DNA of 64,000 bases from Wenzhouxiangellaceae bacterium (GTDB lineage Bacteria > Pseudomonadota > Gammaproteobacteria > Xanthomonadales > Wenzhouxiangellaceae): NCBI GenBank assembly GCA_007695005.1, contig REEQ01000066.1:1-64000 (forward strand), given 5' to 3'. Positions within the stretch are counted from its first letter, which is position 1, and every line of letters starts with the position of its first letter. A program made the translations under genes and the position numbers. Below are positions 9,207 to 18,057 of this stretch, piece by piece. The notes under the pieces were generated by a model. The model saw only the letters and a list, made by a program, of their open reading frames with translations, did no database searches and was not told the DNA's origin.

Positions 9207-9683
9207 ATGGTTGCCGTTCTCTCGCCCAAGATCCGCATCCGGGCCATGCAGCGCTCCGACCTGGACGCTGTATGTGCGATCGAGTCCGACAGTTATCCGT
9301 TCCCATGGAGCCGAGGCATTTTCTCCGACTGTCTGCGCGTCGGCTATCGCTGTCTGGTGCTGGACCGTGACTTTGATGTGGCGGGTTACGCGGTGGCATC
9401 GCTGGCCCTGGACGAGGGCCACCTGCTCAATCTTTGCATCGACAGCTCGCACCGTCGCCAGGGGCTGGCAGGCTTGCTGCTGCACCAGGTCATGATGGAT
9501 GCCCGGGTGGCCGGCATGGCGCGCGTATTTCTTGAGGTCCGGCCATCCAACCCCGGCGCGATTGCCCTGTACCAGGCCAGCGGGTTCCGACAGATCGGTC
9601 GCAGGCCCGGTTATTACCCGGCTTATGAAGGGCGCGAGGACGCGCTGGTCATGGTCTGCCATGTCGAGGATTACCGTTCGTGA
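9207..9683 (+). CDS. rimI: Ribosomal protein bS18-alanine N-acetyltransferase
   Basis: 158 residues from ATG 9207, two bases after the upstream stop; the longer track start overlaps the previous gene. This GNAT-fold enzyme acetylates the N-terminal alanine of ribosomal protein S18. The start of the fold (IRIRAMQRSDLDAVCAIE) and the S18-binding YPFPWSRGIFSD stretch are typical. The acetyl-CoA loop reads SSHRRQGLAGLLL, close to the canonical RxxGxG/A. NPGAIALYQASGF and the terminal YYPAYEGREDALVM match RimI. Its stop overlaps the nitrilase start by 4 bases. Confidence 0.95.
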   Translation: MVAVLSPKIRIRAMQRSDLDAVCAIESDSYPFPWSRGIFSDCLRVGYRCLVLDRDFDVAGYAVASLALDEGHLLNLCIDSSHRRQGLAGLLLHQVMMDARVAGMARVFLEVRPSNPGAIALYQASGFRQIGRRPGYYPAYEGREDALVMVCHVEDYRS

Positions 9684-10633
9684 GCACGACGTTGCGAGTG
9701 GCTGCGGCCCAGATCGCGCCGGTCTGGCTGGATCGCAAAGCAAGTCTTGAACGGGTTGTCGAGCAGGTCGAGCAGGCGGCGGTATCCGGGGTGGAGCTGG
9801 TGGCTTTTGGCGAAACCCTGGTGCCTGGTTATCCGTTCTGGGTTGAACGCACCGATGGCGCCCGCTTCAACTCACCCCTGCAAAAGGATCTCTACGCTCA
9901 TTACGTGGACCAGGCCGTGTCGATCGAGCGCGGTGATCTTGACGTCCTCTGCGAGGCGGCTCGTCGCAACGCCATTGCTGTGGTGCTTGGCGCGCTCGAG
10001 CGCCCCGTCGAGCGCGGCGAGAGCGTCTATGCAAGCGCGATCAGCATCGGCCCGGACGGGACCATTGCCGCCTGTCAGCGCAAGCTCATGCCCACCCACG
10101 AAGAGCGCCTGGTCTGGGCCACAGGTGATGGCCATGGCCTGCGCACGCATCGCGTCGGCCCGTTCACGGTCGGCTGCCTGAACTGCTGGGAGAACTGGAT
10201 GCCGCTGGCCAGAGCCAGCCTCTATGGACAGGGAGAGAACCTCCATGTCGCGATCTGGCCGGGCAGCGATCGCCTGACCCGCGACATTACCCGCTTCATC
10301 GCCCAGGAAGGTCGCTGCTTCGTTCTGTCGGCCAGCGGTCTGATGCGGCGCGAGGATTTGCCGAACGATCTCCCGCACCGGGCGCGCCTGCAGCAGGCGG
10401 TCGATGACATGCCCTGGGCCAATGGCGGCTCCTGCCTGGCCGGCCCGGATGGCCGCTGGCTGATCGAGCCTGCCGTCAATCAGCAGGGCCTGCTGATTGC
10501 CGACATCGATCTGCGCGAGGTGCGTCGTGCCCGGCACAATTTCGACCCGGCCGGTCACTATGCCCGCCCGGATGTCCTGACCTTGACGGTCAACCGTCGT
10601 CGCCAGCAAACCACCCATCTGGAAGATCCGTAG
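9680..10633 (+). CDS. Nitrilase / carbon-nitrogen hydrolase family protein
   Basis: 317 residues from GTG 9680, overlapping rimI by 4 bases. The three catalytic residues of the nitrilase superfamily are visible: Glu in VAFGETLVPGYPFW (about residue 45), Lys in CQRKLMPTHEERLVW (about 134) and Cys in VGCLNCWENWMPL (about 165). The CWENWMPL block is characteristic of true nitrilases (nitrile to carboxylic acid and ammonia, EC 3.5.5.1) rather than amidases. Length fits. It is the last gene of a pssA-holD-rimI-nit string, an odd companion for housekeeping genes. Substrate unknown. The spacer 10634-10778 to the convergent permease shows only a loose inverted pair, TCGGGGCA and TGCCCCGA, 58 bases apart. 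Confidence 0.9.
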   Translation: MSTTLRVAAAQIAPVWLDRKASLERVVEQVEQAAVSGVELVAFGETLVPGYPFWVERTDGARFNSPLQKDLYAHYVDQAVSIERGDLDVLCEAARRNAIAVVLGALERPVERGESVYASAISIGPDGTIAACQRKLMPTHEERLVWATGDGHGLRTHRVGPFTVGCLNCWENWMPLARASLYGQGENLHVAIWPGSDRLTRDITRFIAQEGRCFVLSASGLMRREDLPNDLPHRARLQQAVDDMPWANGGSCLAGPDGRWLIEPAVNQQGLLIADIDLREVRRARHNFDPAGHYARPDVLTLTVNRRRQQTTHLEDP

Positions 10634-10778
10634 CTCGTCGGGGCAGTGTGGCTCGGGGGACGGGCGGGAAGCTGGAAGCCGTCTTCGGGGAAGCGACGAG
10701 CGCGTGCCCCGATGCTCCATGTTCGCCCTGTCGGATGACTGGGAACGCGCGTCCAGAGTCAATCCCGGAACCGAGCCG

Positions 10779-12092
10779 CTACAGCCCGATCATGAACAGG
10801 CCCAGGCAGAGAACAAGTCCGGCCAGCGGCACGATCACGGTTAGCGCGCCCATGGGTGCGTAGGCAGCGGCATGGGTTTCCTTGCAAATGGCGCGGATGG
10901 TGGTGACCACGTAGCCATTGTGCGGCAGTGAATCGAGCGCGCCGGAAGAGATGGCGACGACACGGTGCAGCTGATCGGGGTCGACACCCTGATCCAGATA
11001 GTGCGGCCCCAGGATCGGCAGGGCAATAGCCTGTCCGCCGGAGGCGGAGCCGGTCATGGCGGCGATGGCTGATACCGCTACGGCCGCAGAAACCAGCCCC
11101 GAGCCCGGCAGTGCCGTCACCCAGACCACCGCCGCGTCGAACGCCGGCGACACCCTTGCAACCGTGCCGAAGCCAACCACCGCCGCCGTATTGCCAATGG
11201 CGATCAGCGCTCCGGTGCCGCCTTCGGTCATGGCCTCGCCCGGCTGATGCAGATGACGGATGTTGATCAGGGCGGCACCAAAGCAGCCCGCGAGCAGGGC
11301 AATGATCAGGGCCGAGGTGCCGAGCTGGTCATGGGTGGTGAAGGAGATGCCCAGCACCAGGCCAAGCGGAATCAGGGCCAGTGCCGGATGCGGCAGGTCT
11401 TCGCGCTGACCTTCGGGATCATCGGCTCGGGCGTGGAACATCTCGCCCCGGGCCACTGCCCGGCGCAGCATCCAGCGCAGCCACAGGTACCCGCTGACGG
11501 CCATGAAGATGGCCACCACCAGGCTGGCTTCCCAGGCTGCCAGCGGGCTGGTGCCCAGGTGCTCGACCGGAATCCAGTTCTGGATTTCCGGCGAGCCCGC
11601 CGAGGTCATGGTGAAGGTAACCGAGCCGAAAGCCAGCGTTGCCGGTATGAAGCGGCGCGGCAGATTGGCACCGCGAAACAGGGCCAGGGCCATGGGGTAG
11701 ACCGAAAAGGCGACCACGAACAGGCTGACGCCGCCATAGGTCAGGACGGCGCAGGCCAGAACCACGGCCAGGGCGGCGCGATCGGTGCCAAGCCGGGTGA
11801 TGATCCAGCGCGAAACGCTGTCGGCGCCGCCGGAGGACTCCATCAGCTTGCCGAACAGGGAGCCGAACAGGAAGACGAAAAACCAGGAGGCGATGAAGCC
11901 GGTAAAGCCATTCATGTACTGGGTGACGAGGTTGACTCCGTCCTCGCCGGCCAGTGGCGGCAGCAGCGGTACACCGGCGGTCAGGGCCACGATCAGCGCA
12001 CACAGCGGGGTCGCCACGAACAGGCTCATGCCGCGCATGGTCAGGTAGATAAGCAGGGCCAGGGCCCCGAGCAGGCCGAATAGGCTGAGCAT
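10779..12092 (-). CDS. GntP family permease (gluconate/organic acid:H+ symporter type)
   Basis: 437 residues from ATG 12092 (MLSLFGLLGALALLIYL); the track start at 12260 would add a non-homologous N-terminus and cross the divergent promoter region. About 12 membrane segments. GntP hallmarks are the repeated helices, a GSLFGKLMESSGGADSVSRWI segment and ISSGALDSLPHNGYVVTTI near the C-terminus. Family members import gluconate, hydroxy acids or, in some, amino acids; the substrate here cannot be read from sequence. It is transcribed away from a TonB-dependent receptor, suggesting outer-membrane and inner-membrane steps for a related nutrient. Confidence 0.9.
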   Translation of the reverse strand: MLSLFGLLGALALLIYLTMRGMSLFVATPLCALIVALTAGVPLLPPLAGEDGVNLVTQYMNGFTGFIASWFFVFLFGSLFGKLMESSGGADSVSRWIITRLGTDRAALAVVLACAVLTYGGVSLFVVAFSVYPMALALFRGANLPRRFIPATLAFGSVTFTMTSAGSPEIQNWIPVEHLGTSPLAAWEASLVVAIFMAVSGYLWLRWMLRRAVARGEMFHARADDPEGQREDLPHPALALIPLGLVLGISFTTHDQLGTSALIIALLAGCFGAALINIRHLHQPGEAMTEGGTGALIAIGNTAAVVGFGTVARVSPAFDAAVVWVTALPGSGLVSAAVAVSAIAAMTGSASGGQAIALPILGPHYLDQGVDPDQLHRVVAISSGALDSLPHNGYVVTTIRAICKETHAAAYAPMGALTVIVPLAGLVLCLGLFMIGL

Positions 12093-12156
12093 GATGTTGC
12101 CCGCGTGTTCCTTAAAAAACCGGGCTCCATGGTCGCCGCGCGCGACCGTGACCGGG

Positions 12157-12177
12157 AACTGTACCAAGGTACAAGTT
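12157..12177. promoter_or_regulatory. Inverted repeat, candidate operator between GntP and TonB receptor genes
   Basis: TGTACC-AA-GGTACA is a perfect 6-2-6 inverted repeat. It extends outward to AACT and AAGTT arms with one unpaired base. It lies in the 168-bp divergent spacer, 84 bases before the receptor start and 65 bases before the permease start, where one dimeric repressor could control both genes. No regulator gene is adjacent. Confidence 0.5.
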
Positions 12178-12260
12178 ACAGCGCGCCGGCATTCAGTCAC
12201 TCTGGCCGTCGAGAGGGACGCCCCCGCAGCCACAACAAATATCAAGATCACGGAGCGCAT

Positions 12261-14636
12261 ATGGATACTGCACGATTTTCCGCACTGAGCCTGGCCATCG
12301 CCATGGCCTTGAGCACCGGCCTGGCTGCCCAGACCGACCGGCCCGAAGATGACCGCGACGACCGCGACCTGTCGAACGTGCCGGTCGATGTGATCCAGGT
12401 AACCGCCCGTCGGCGCGAAGAGTCGGAGCTGGATGTGCCGATTTCAATGACCGCCCTGTCCGGCCAGGACCTGGCAGACGTGGGCGCCCAGGACATTACC
12501 TTTCTCAAGCAGGTGGTGCCGAATACCACCCTGGAAGTCTCGCGCGGTACCAGTAACACCTTGACCGCATTCATCCGCGGCGTCGGTCAGCAGGATCCGG
12601 TGGCCGGCTTTGAGGCTGGTGTCGGCATTTACATCGATGATGTCTTTCTCAACCGTCCCCAGGGTGCCGTGCTCGATATCTTCGATGTCGAGCGGATCGA
12701 GGTGCTGCGTGGCCCGCAGGGCACCCTGTATGGACGAAACACCATTGGCGGGGCGGTCAAGTTCGTTACCCGACGGCTGGGGCGCGAGCCGGCCGCCCGC
12801 ATCCGCGGCAACCTTGGCAGCTATTCGCAGCGCGACCTGATTGTCTCCGGCGAACTGCCGATGGGTGAAACCGCTGCCGTCGGCGCGGCCATTGCCAGCT
12901 TCAATCGGGATGGTTTCGGCAGTAACCTGACCACCGGCAAGGACAATTACGACAAGGACGTGCTGGCCGCCCGCGCCAGTGTCGAGTGGACGCCCACGGA
13001 CAACAGCTTTATTCGTCTCGGCGGCGACTACTTCAAGGATGACTCCAACCCGATTGGTGGCCATCGCCTGATCCCGGGGCTCTTCTCCGGCGCGCCGGTG
13101 CTGGACAATGTCTATGACTCGCGCGGCGGACAGACCGGCAAGAATTTCACCGAAGCCTGGGGGGTAAGCCTGCTGGCCGAGGTCGATTTCGCCCCCGGCT
13201 GGCAGTTCAAGAGCATCACGGCCTACCGGGAAAACGAGAACATCCAGCAGATTGATTTCGATGCGCTGCCGGCGGTGGATCTCGACGTCGCCACGATTTA
13301 CGACAGCGATCAGTTCAGCCAGGAATTCCAGGTCAACTTCACCACCGACCGGGCCGCCGGTGTCGCCGGCTTCTACTACCTGAACGCCAACGCTTTCGGA
13401 CCCTTCGACGTGCGCCTGTTCGAAACCGGCAACCTGATCGGGGCGCCCGGGCTCAACGCCTTCACCAAGGGGGATGTGGACACCAATACCTGGTCGCTGT
13501 TTGCCGATGTCAGCTTTGACCTGGCGGCCTGGTTCGATCTGAATACCGGCCTGGAACTGTCGGTCGGCGGCCGCTACACCAGCGACAAGCGATCTTCCCG
13601 CGTGCTCCGGCAGAACCTGCTTGGCGCTTCGGAGTTTTTTGGCGGTGACCCGATTGTCCTGGCCACGACGTCGGACTTTGACGGTTCGGACACCTTCACC
13701 CAGTTCACCCCGCGGGTCAGCCTGGCCTGGAAGCCCACGCCGGACCAGAACCTCTATGTTTCCTACTCCCAGGGCTTCAAGGGCGGCGGTTTCGATCCGC
13801 GTGGTCTGACTACCCTGGCACCGGGTCGCGACGGCAACCCGCCGACCGAGGAAGACATCTTCGAGTTCATGCGCTTCGGACCGGAAACCGTGGACTCCTA
13901 CGAAATCGGCCTCAAGTCGCGTTGGCTCAACGGCAGGATCAATACCAGCCTGGCCTTCTTCTACAGCGACTACACCGATATCCAGGTGCCGGGATCGATC
14001 GGCGCCGACACGACCGGCGACGGCATTGCCGATACCTTTGCGGGTGTGACAACCAATGCCGGGGCCGCCACGGTCAAGGGCTTCGAGTTCGAAATGAGCG
14101 CGATTCTGGCCCAAAGCATGCTCGCTTCCGGCGATGCGCTGACCCTGGCCACCGCCATTGGTTATGTCGATGCCGGCTACGATGAATTCATTACTGCCGT
14201 TGCCAACCCGGCCACGGGCGAAACCGCGCTGGAGGATGTGTCGGATCAGCGTGTCATCCAGAACACGCCGAAGTGGACGGCTCATGCCAACCTGCGCTAT
14301 GACTGGCCGGTGGAATGGTTCGGTCAGGATGGCAATGTCTCGATCATCGGTGCCTGGTCGTATCGATCCAAGACCAACCAGTTTGAAATCCCATCGGCCT
14401 TTCTCGACCAGCCCTCCTACTCACTGTATGACCTGAGCCTGGTCTGGCGGCGTGCCGACAACCGCTACGAGATCGGTCTGCATGGTCGCAATCTCAGCGA
14501 TCGGCAATACAAGGTCTCCGGCTACGTGTTCGCCACCCCGGACGGCTCAGCTTCGACCCTGGGTCTGGAGGGTGTGATGAATGCTTTCTACGGTCCGCCG
14601 CGGACAATCACCCTGACCGGCCAGATCAACTTCTGA
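12261..14636 (+). CDS. TonB-dependent outer membrane receptor
   Basis: 791 residues from ATG 12261; MDTARFSALSLAIAMALSTGLAAQ is the signal peptide. The plug domain starts with a TonB-box-like VDVIQVTARRRE, and includes FIRGVGQQDP, VGIYIDDVFLNRPQ and the signature IEVLRGPQGTLYGRNTIGGAV. A 22-strand barrel follows and the protein ends in the terminal aromatic pattern ITLTGQINF needed for outer-membrane insertion. It belongs to the iron-complex/FecA-like group abundant in xanthomonads and sphingomonads, which often carries carbohydrates or other nutrients rather than iron. Divergent orientation with the GntP permease suggests joint uptake; ligand unknown. A rho-independent terminator follows. 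Confidence 0.93.
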   Translation: MDTARFSALSLAIAMALSTGLAAQTDRPEDDRDDRDLSNVPVDVIQVTARRREESELDVPISMTALSGQDLADVGAQDITFLKQVVPNTTLEVSRGTSNTLTAFIRGVGQQDPVAGFEAGVGIYIDDVFLNRPQGAVLDIFDVERIEVLRGPQGTLYGRNTIGGAVKFVTRRLGREPAARIRGNLGSYSQRDLIVSGELPMGETAAVGAAIASFNRDGFGSNLTTGKDNYDKDVLAARASVEWTPTDNSFIRLGGDYFKDDSNPIGGHRLIPGLFSGAPVLDNVYDSRGGQTGKNFTEAWGVSLLAEVDFAPGWQFKSITAYRENENIQQIDFDALPAVDLDVATIYDSDQFSQEFQVNFTTDRAAGVAGFYYLNANAFGPFDVRLFETGNLIGAPGLNAFTKGDVDTNTWSLFADVSFDLAAWFDLNTGLELSVGGRYTSDKRSSRVLRQNLLGASEFFGGDPIVLATTSDFDGSDTFTQFTPRVSLAWKPTPDQNLYVSYSQGFKGGGFDPRGLTTLAPGRDGNPPTEEDIFEFMRFGPETVDSYEIGLKSRWLNGRINTSLAFFYSDYTDIQVPGSIGADTTGDGIADTFAGVTTNAGAATVKGFEFEMSAILAQSMLASGDALTLATAIGYVDAGYDEFITAVANPATGETALEDVSDQRVIQNTPKWTAHANLRYDWPVEWFGQDGNVSIIGAWSYRSKTNQFEIPSAFLDQPSYSLYDLSLVWRRADNRYEIGLHGRNLSDRQYKVSGYVFATPDGSASTLGLEGVMNAFYGPPRTITLTGQINF

Positions 14637-14665
14637 TTCCTTGCCGTTCGTTCGGCTCTCCATCG

Positions 14666-14702
14666 CCGGGCTCGAGTCCAGTACTCAAGCCCGGTTTTCT
14701 TT
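14666..14702 (+). terminator. Rho-independent terminator after the TonB receptor
   Basis: CCGGGCTCGAGT and ACTCAAGCCCGG form a 12-bp stem with one mismatch around a 5-base loop, followed by TTTTCTTT. It begins 30 bases after the receptor stop codon and 20 bases before the GTG of the next gene. Confidence 0.85.
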
Positions 14703-14721
14703 GGCGTAGTACCATGCGCCG

Positions 14722-17700
14722 GTGCTGAGCTTGTCTACTGCAACCATCCTCCTGGCCGGGCTGGCGTGGCTGGGCCTGCTGTTTGCAGTGGCAGTCTATG
14801 GCGAGCGTGGCCGGACGCTGACTGGCCGTCTCTGGCCGCTGATTTATTCGCTGTCCCTGGCGGTCTATTGCACGGCCTGGACCTTCTACGGAACGACCAC
14901 CCAGGCGGCCCGCTTCGGCTGGCCGATACCGCCCACTTTCATCGGCACCATCGCCTTGTTTCTGCTCGGCTTTCCGTTTCTGCTCAGGCTGGTTCGCCTG
15001 AGCAAGGCCGAGAATTCGACCAGCATCGCCGACTTCATTGCCACCCGCTTCGGCAAATCGTCCGTTCTGGCCGCCACGGTTACGGCTGTGGCGATGCTGG
15101 GCATTGTTCCCTACATCGCCCTGCAGCTGAAGGCTGTGGCGATGAGCTTCAGCGCGCTGACTGCAGTTGATGCTGCCCAGGCGGAGCTGACCACCTGGCT
15201 GGACCTGGCCTTTTACGTGGCCCTGTTCATGGCCGTGTTCGCGATGCTGTTCGGGACCCGGCGTGCATCGGCCCGGGAGCATAATCGTGGCCTGGTGCTG
15301 GCCATGGCCTTCGAGTCCCTGCTCAAATTGACCGCGATGCTCGCCCTCGGCGCCTTTGTCCTGTTCGGCCTGTTCGGCGGGCCGATGGAATTGGTCGCGG
15401 CTACCGAGCGACCGGCTTTTGGCAATGTCGACAGTTTCATAACCCTGGCGCTGCTCGGTGCGTTGGCCATGTTCACCCTGCCGCACCAGTTTCATATCGG
15501 CGTGGTCGAGTGCCGGGCCGAGGCGCATTTGCGTGCCGCGCGCTGGCTGTTCCCCCTGTTTCTGGTGCTGATCAGCCTGCCGATCGTGCCCCTGGCCCTG
15601 GCCGGCAATGCCCTGCTCGCCGATCAGGGGACAGCGCCCGATCTCTACGTGCTGATGCTGCCGCTGGCCGAAGGGCGCGATTCCCTGGCCTTGTTCGCCT
15701 TTCTTGGCGGCCTGAGCGCGGCCACGGGCATGGTCATCCTGGCCTCGCTGACCCTGTCGATCATGATTGGCAATCACTGGCTGACGCCGGCCCTGGTCAA
15801 TCAGGGCTGGTCACGGGTCAGTCAGCGCGGCATTCCCGTTCGCCTGCAGCGCCGGATCGGCATCGGCGTGGTCATGCTGCTGGCCTACATCTACGGCCGA
15901 CTGGTCGGTACCGCCGAAGCTCTTGCCGATATCGGTGCGCTGAGCTTCTCCGGCCTGGCTCAGCTTGGCCCGGCGGTGGTGTTGGCAGTTTATCGTCCCG
16001 GGCTGCCTGCCCGGGCCGTGCTTGCCGGCTTGCTTGCCGGCGTCGGGGTCTGGGGCTATGTGCTGTTCTTGCCCTTGTTGACGGGTGCAGGCTGGGTCAG
16101 CGAAGGGCCGTTTGGCTGGTCCATGTTGGCACCCGCGCAGTTGTTCGGTCTTGGCGGTCTGGATCAGCTCAGTCGCGCCGTGCTGGTCAGCCTGCTGGTC
16201 AATGTCATGGTTACCCTGCTGCTGGCCCGCTATCTGCCGCGGGTGCGGCCAGCCGGCCCGGCAACGCGCATCGATCCGGCTATCCTGAGCCAGCTTGCCG
16301 CCCGCTTTCTGCCGGAGCAGCGGGTTGGCATGCTGTTCGACGGCGCGGCTGATTCGCAGAGCCTGGAGTCGCGCCTGGAACTGGAGCTGGCCGCGGTGGT
16401 GGGGTCGGCCTCTGCACGCCTGCTGCTGGATGCGGCGCGCGCCCGCACGCCGGCACCGCTGGAGACCGTGGCCGACCTGGTGGGCGAAGCGGCAGCGCGG
16501 GCCAGGTTTTCGCAGGAGGTGTTGTCGGGGGCACTGGAGAACATGAGCCAGGGCGTTTGCGTGGTCGATCGCGACATGCGCCTGGTGGCGTGGAACAGCG
16601 CCTATCTGGCCCTGTTCGACTATCCCGACGAGTTGATCCGGGTCGGCCGGCCAGTGGCTGATCTGTTGCGTCACAACGCCCTGCGCGGGCTGATGGGTAA
16701 GGGCGATATCGAGTCGAAGATCCGGCGACGCCTGGACCACAAGAAGGCCGGCTCGCGGCACCGGGTGGAACGACGCTGGTTCGACGGGCGGATCATTGAG
16801 ATCCGCGGCAACCCGATGCCGGGCGGCGGATTCGTTGCCACCTTTACCGATGTCACGGCCTTTCGGCAAACGGCCGAGGAGCTGCGCCAGATCAACGAGA
16901 CCCTGGAGCAGCGGGTGGCGCTGCGGACCGGGGAGTTGGAGCAGGCGAAGCTGCATGCCGAGCGGGCGTCTGAGGCCAAGACCCGGTTCCTGGCCGCGGT
17001 CAGCCACGATCTGGTACAGCCGCTGAACGCCGCGCAACTGCTCACCCACTCGCTGTCCGGCCGGGTGGCGGAGAGACCAGAGGCCGAAGCGCTGCGTCAG
17101 ATCTCGGGAGCACTGTCAGCAACCGAGAACCTGCTCGAGGGCTTGCTGGATATTTCGCGCCTGGATGCCGGCGGGCTGGAGCCGCGGATCAGTCGCTTCC
17201 CGCTCGGTGAGCTGTTCGACCAGCTGCATGGCGAGTTTCGCCTGATGGCCGAAGAGCGCGGATTGAGCCTGCGCCGGGTTGGCACCTCGGTTTGGGTGCA
17301 GACGGACCCGCAGCTGCTGCGCCGGATCCTGCAGAACTTCTTGTCCAACGCCGTGCGCTATACCGACAGTGGTCGCATTCTGATCGGCTGCCGGCGACGA
17401 GGCAGCGATGTCCTGGTCGGTGTCTGGGACACCGGGCCGGGCATCGCGACTGCCGACCAGGCCAGCATCTTCGAAGAGTTCCGCCGCCTCGACAAGAACC
17501 GGCACGCGCCGGGCCTGGGTCTGGGCCTGGCCATCGCCGACCGCATGGCCAGTCTGCTGGATCACCCGCTCAGCCTGGTCAGCCGTCCCGGTCACGGGAC
17601 CTTTTTTGGCGTCACCGTGCCGGCCAGCGCGGCCGGTCGAGTTCGCAGCGCGCCTGATCAGTCGGACGCCGCCAGCCCGGCCGGGCGCGCACTGGTGGTG

Positions 17701-18039
17701 GACAATGACCCCTCGATGCTGACCTCGCTGGTCTCCCTGCTTGGCGGCTGGGGCTACACGGTCAGTGCTGCAGCCAGTGCTGACGAGGCGCGCCGGCATT
17801 GGCAGCGAACCGGCGCTGACCTGTTGCTGGTCGACTACCACCTCGATCATGATCAGACCGGTCTTGATGTGGTTGAGCTGCTGCGCAGCGCAGGCTGTCG
17901 CGCGCCGACCATCATGATCAGCGCTGACCATGCGGCAGAGGTTCGGCAGGCGGCACGAGCGGCCGGCTGCGAATTCCTCCACAAGCCGTTGCGGCCGCTG
18001 GCCTTGAAGTCTCTGCTGCGACGGCTGGTTCGACCTTAG
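14722..18039 (+). CDS. Hybrid sensor histidine kinase with sodium:solute symporter N-terminus
   Basis: 1105 residues, GTG start at 14722. Residues 1 to about 510 are a 12-13 helix Na+/solute symporter domain (AWTFYGTTTQAARFGWP; STSIADFIATRFGKSS). Residues about 600-720 are a PAS domain (NMSQGVCVVDRDMRLVAWN). A short coiled coil leads to the H-box AAVSHDLVQPLNAAQLL (His near 761), then N-box QNFLSNAVRYTDSG, G1 DTGPGIA, F-box EEFRRLDKN and G2 GLGLGLAIADRMA. The C-terminus is a receiver domain with phospho-acceptor Asp in LLLVDYHL (about 1036) and HKPLRP. The layout matches the CbrA/ErcS'/NahK-like PAS-kinase group. The symporter part may sense or carry a solute. No cognate regulator is adjacent. 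Confidence 0.92.
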   Translation: MLSLSTATILLAGLAWLGLLFAVAVYGERGRTLTGRLWPLIYSLSLAVYCTAWTFYGTTTQAARFGWPIPPTFIGTIALFLLGFPFLLRLVRLSKAENSTSIADFIATRFGKSSVLAATVTAVAMLGIVPYIALQLKAVAMSFSALTAVDAAQAELTTWLDLAFYVALFMAVFAMLFGTRRASAREHNRGLVLAMAFESLLKLTAMLALGAFVLFGLFGGPMELVAATERPAFGNVDSFITLALLGALAMFTLPHQFHIGVVECRAEAHLRAARWLFPLFLVLISLPIVPLALAGNALLADQGTAPDLYVLMLPLAEGRDSLALFAFLGGLSAATGMVILASLTLSIMIGNHWLTPALVNQGWSRVSQRGIPVRLQRRIGIGVVMLLAYIYGRLVGTAEALADIGALSFSGLAQLGPAVVLAVYRPGLPARAVLAGLLAGVGVWGYVLFLPLLTGAGWVSEGPFGWSMLAPAQLFGLGGLDQLSRAVLVSLLVNVMVTLLLARYLPRVRPAGPATRIDPAILSQLAARFLPEQRVGMLFDGAADSQSLESRLELELAAVVGSASARLLLDAARARTPAPLETVADLVGEAAARARFSQEVLSGALENMSQGVCVVDRDMRLVAWNSAYLALFDYPDELIRVGRPVADLLRHNALRGLMGKGDIESKIRRRLDHKKAGSRHRVERRWFDGRIIEIRGNPMPGGGFVATFTDVTAFRQTAEELRQINETLEQRVALRTGELEQAKLHAERASEAKTRFLAAVSHDLVQPLNAAQLLTHSLSGRVAERPEAEALRQISGALSATENLLEGLLDISRLDAGGLEPRISRFPLGELFDQLHGEFRLMAEERGLSLRRVGTSVWVQTDPQLLRRILQNFLSNAVRYTDSGRILIGCRRRGSDVLVGVWDTGPGIATADQASIFEEFRRLDKNRHAPGLGLGLAIADRMASLLDHPLSLVSRPGHGTFFGVTVPASAAGRVRSAPDQSDAASPAGRALVVDNDPSMLTSLVSLLGGWGYTVSAAASADEARRHWQRTGADLLLVDYHLDHDQTGLDVVELLRSAGCRAPTIMISADHAAEVRQAARAAGCEFLHKPLRPLALKSLLRRLVRP

Positions 18040-18057
18040 CCCCAGCCCGAGCGGCCG

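Noticed and set aside
10638-10711. TCGGGGCA/TGCCCCGA inverted pair after the nitrilase gene
   Set aside because: Arms are 58 bases apart with no T-run; likely chance in GC-rich DNA.
12444-14285. 613-residue minus-strand ORF
   Set aside because: Antisense shadow of the TonB-dependent receptor; no recognisable domains and composition typical of reverse-frame GC-rich coding DNA.
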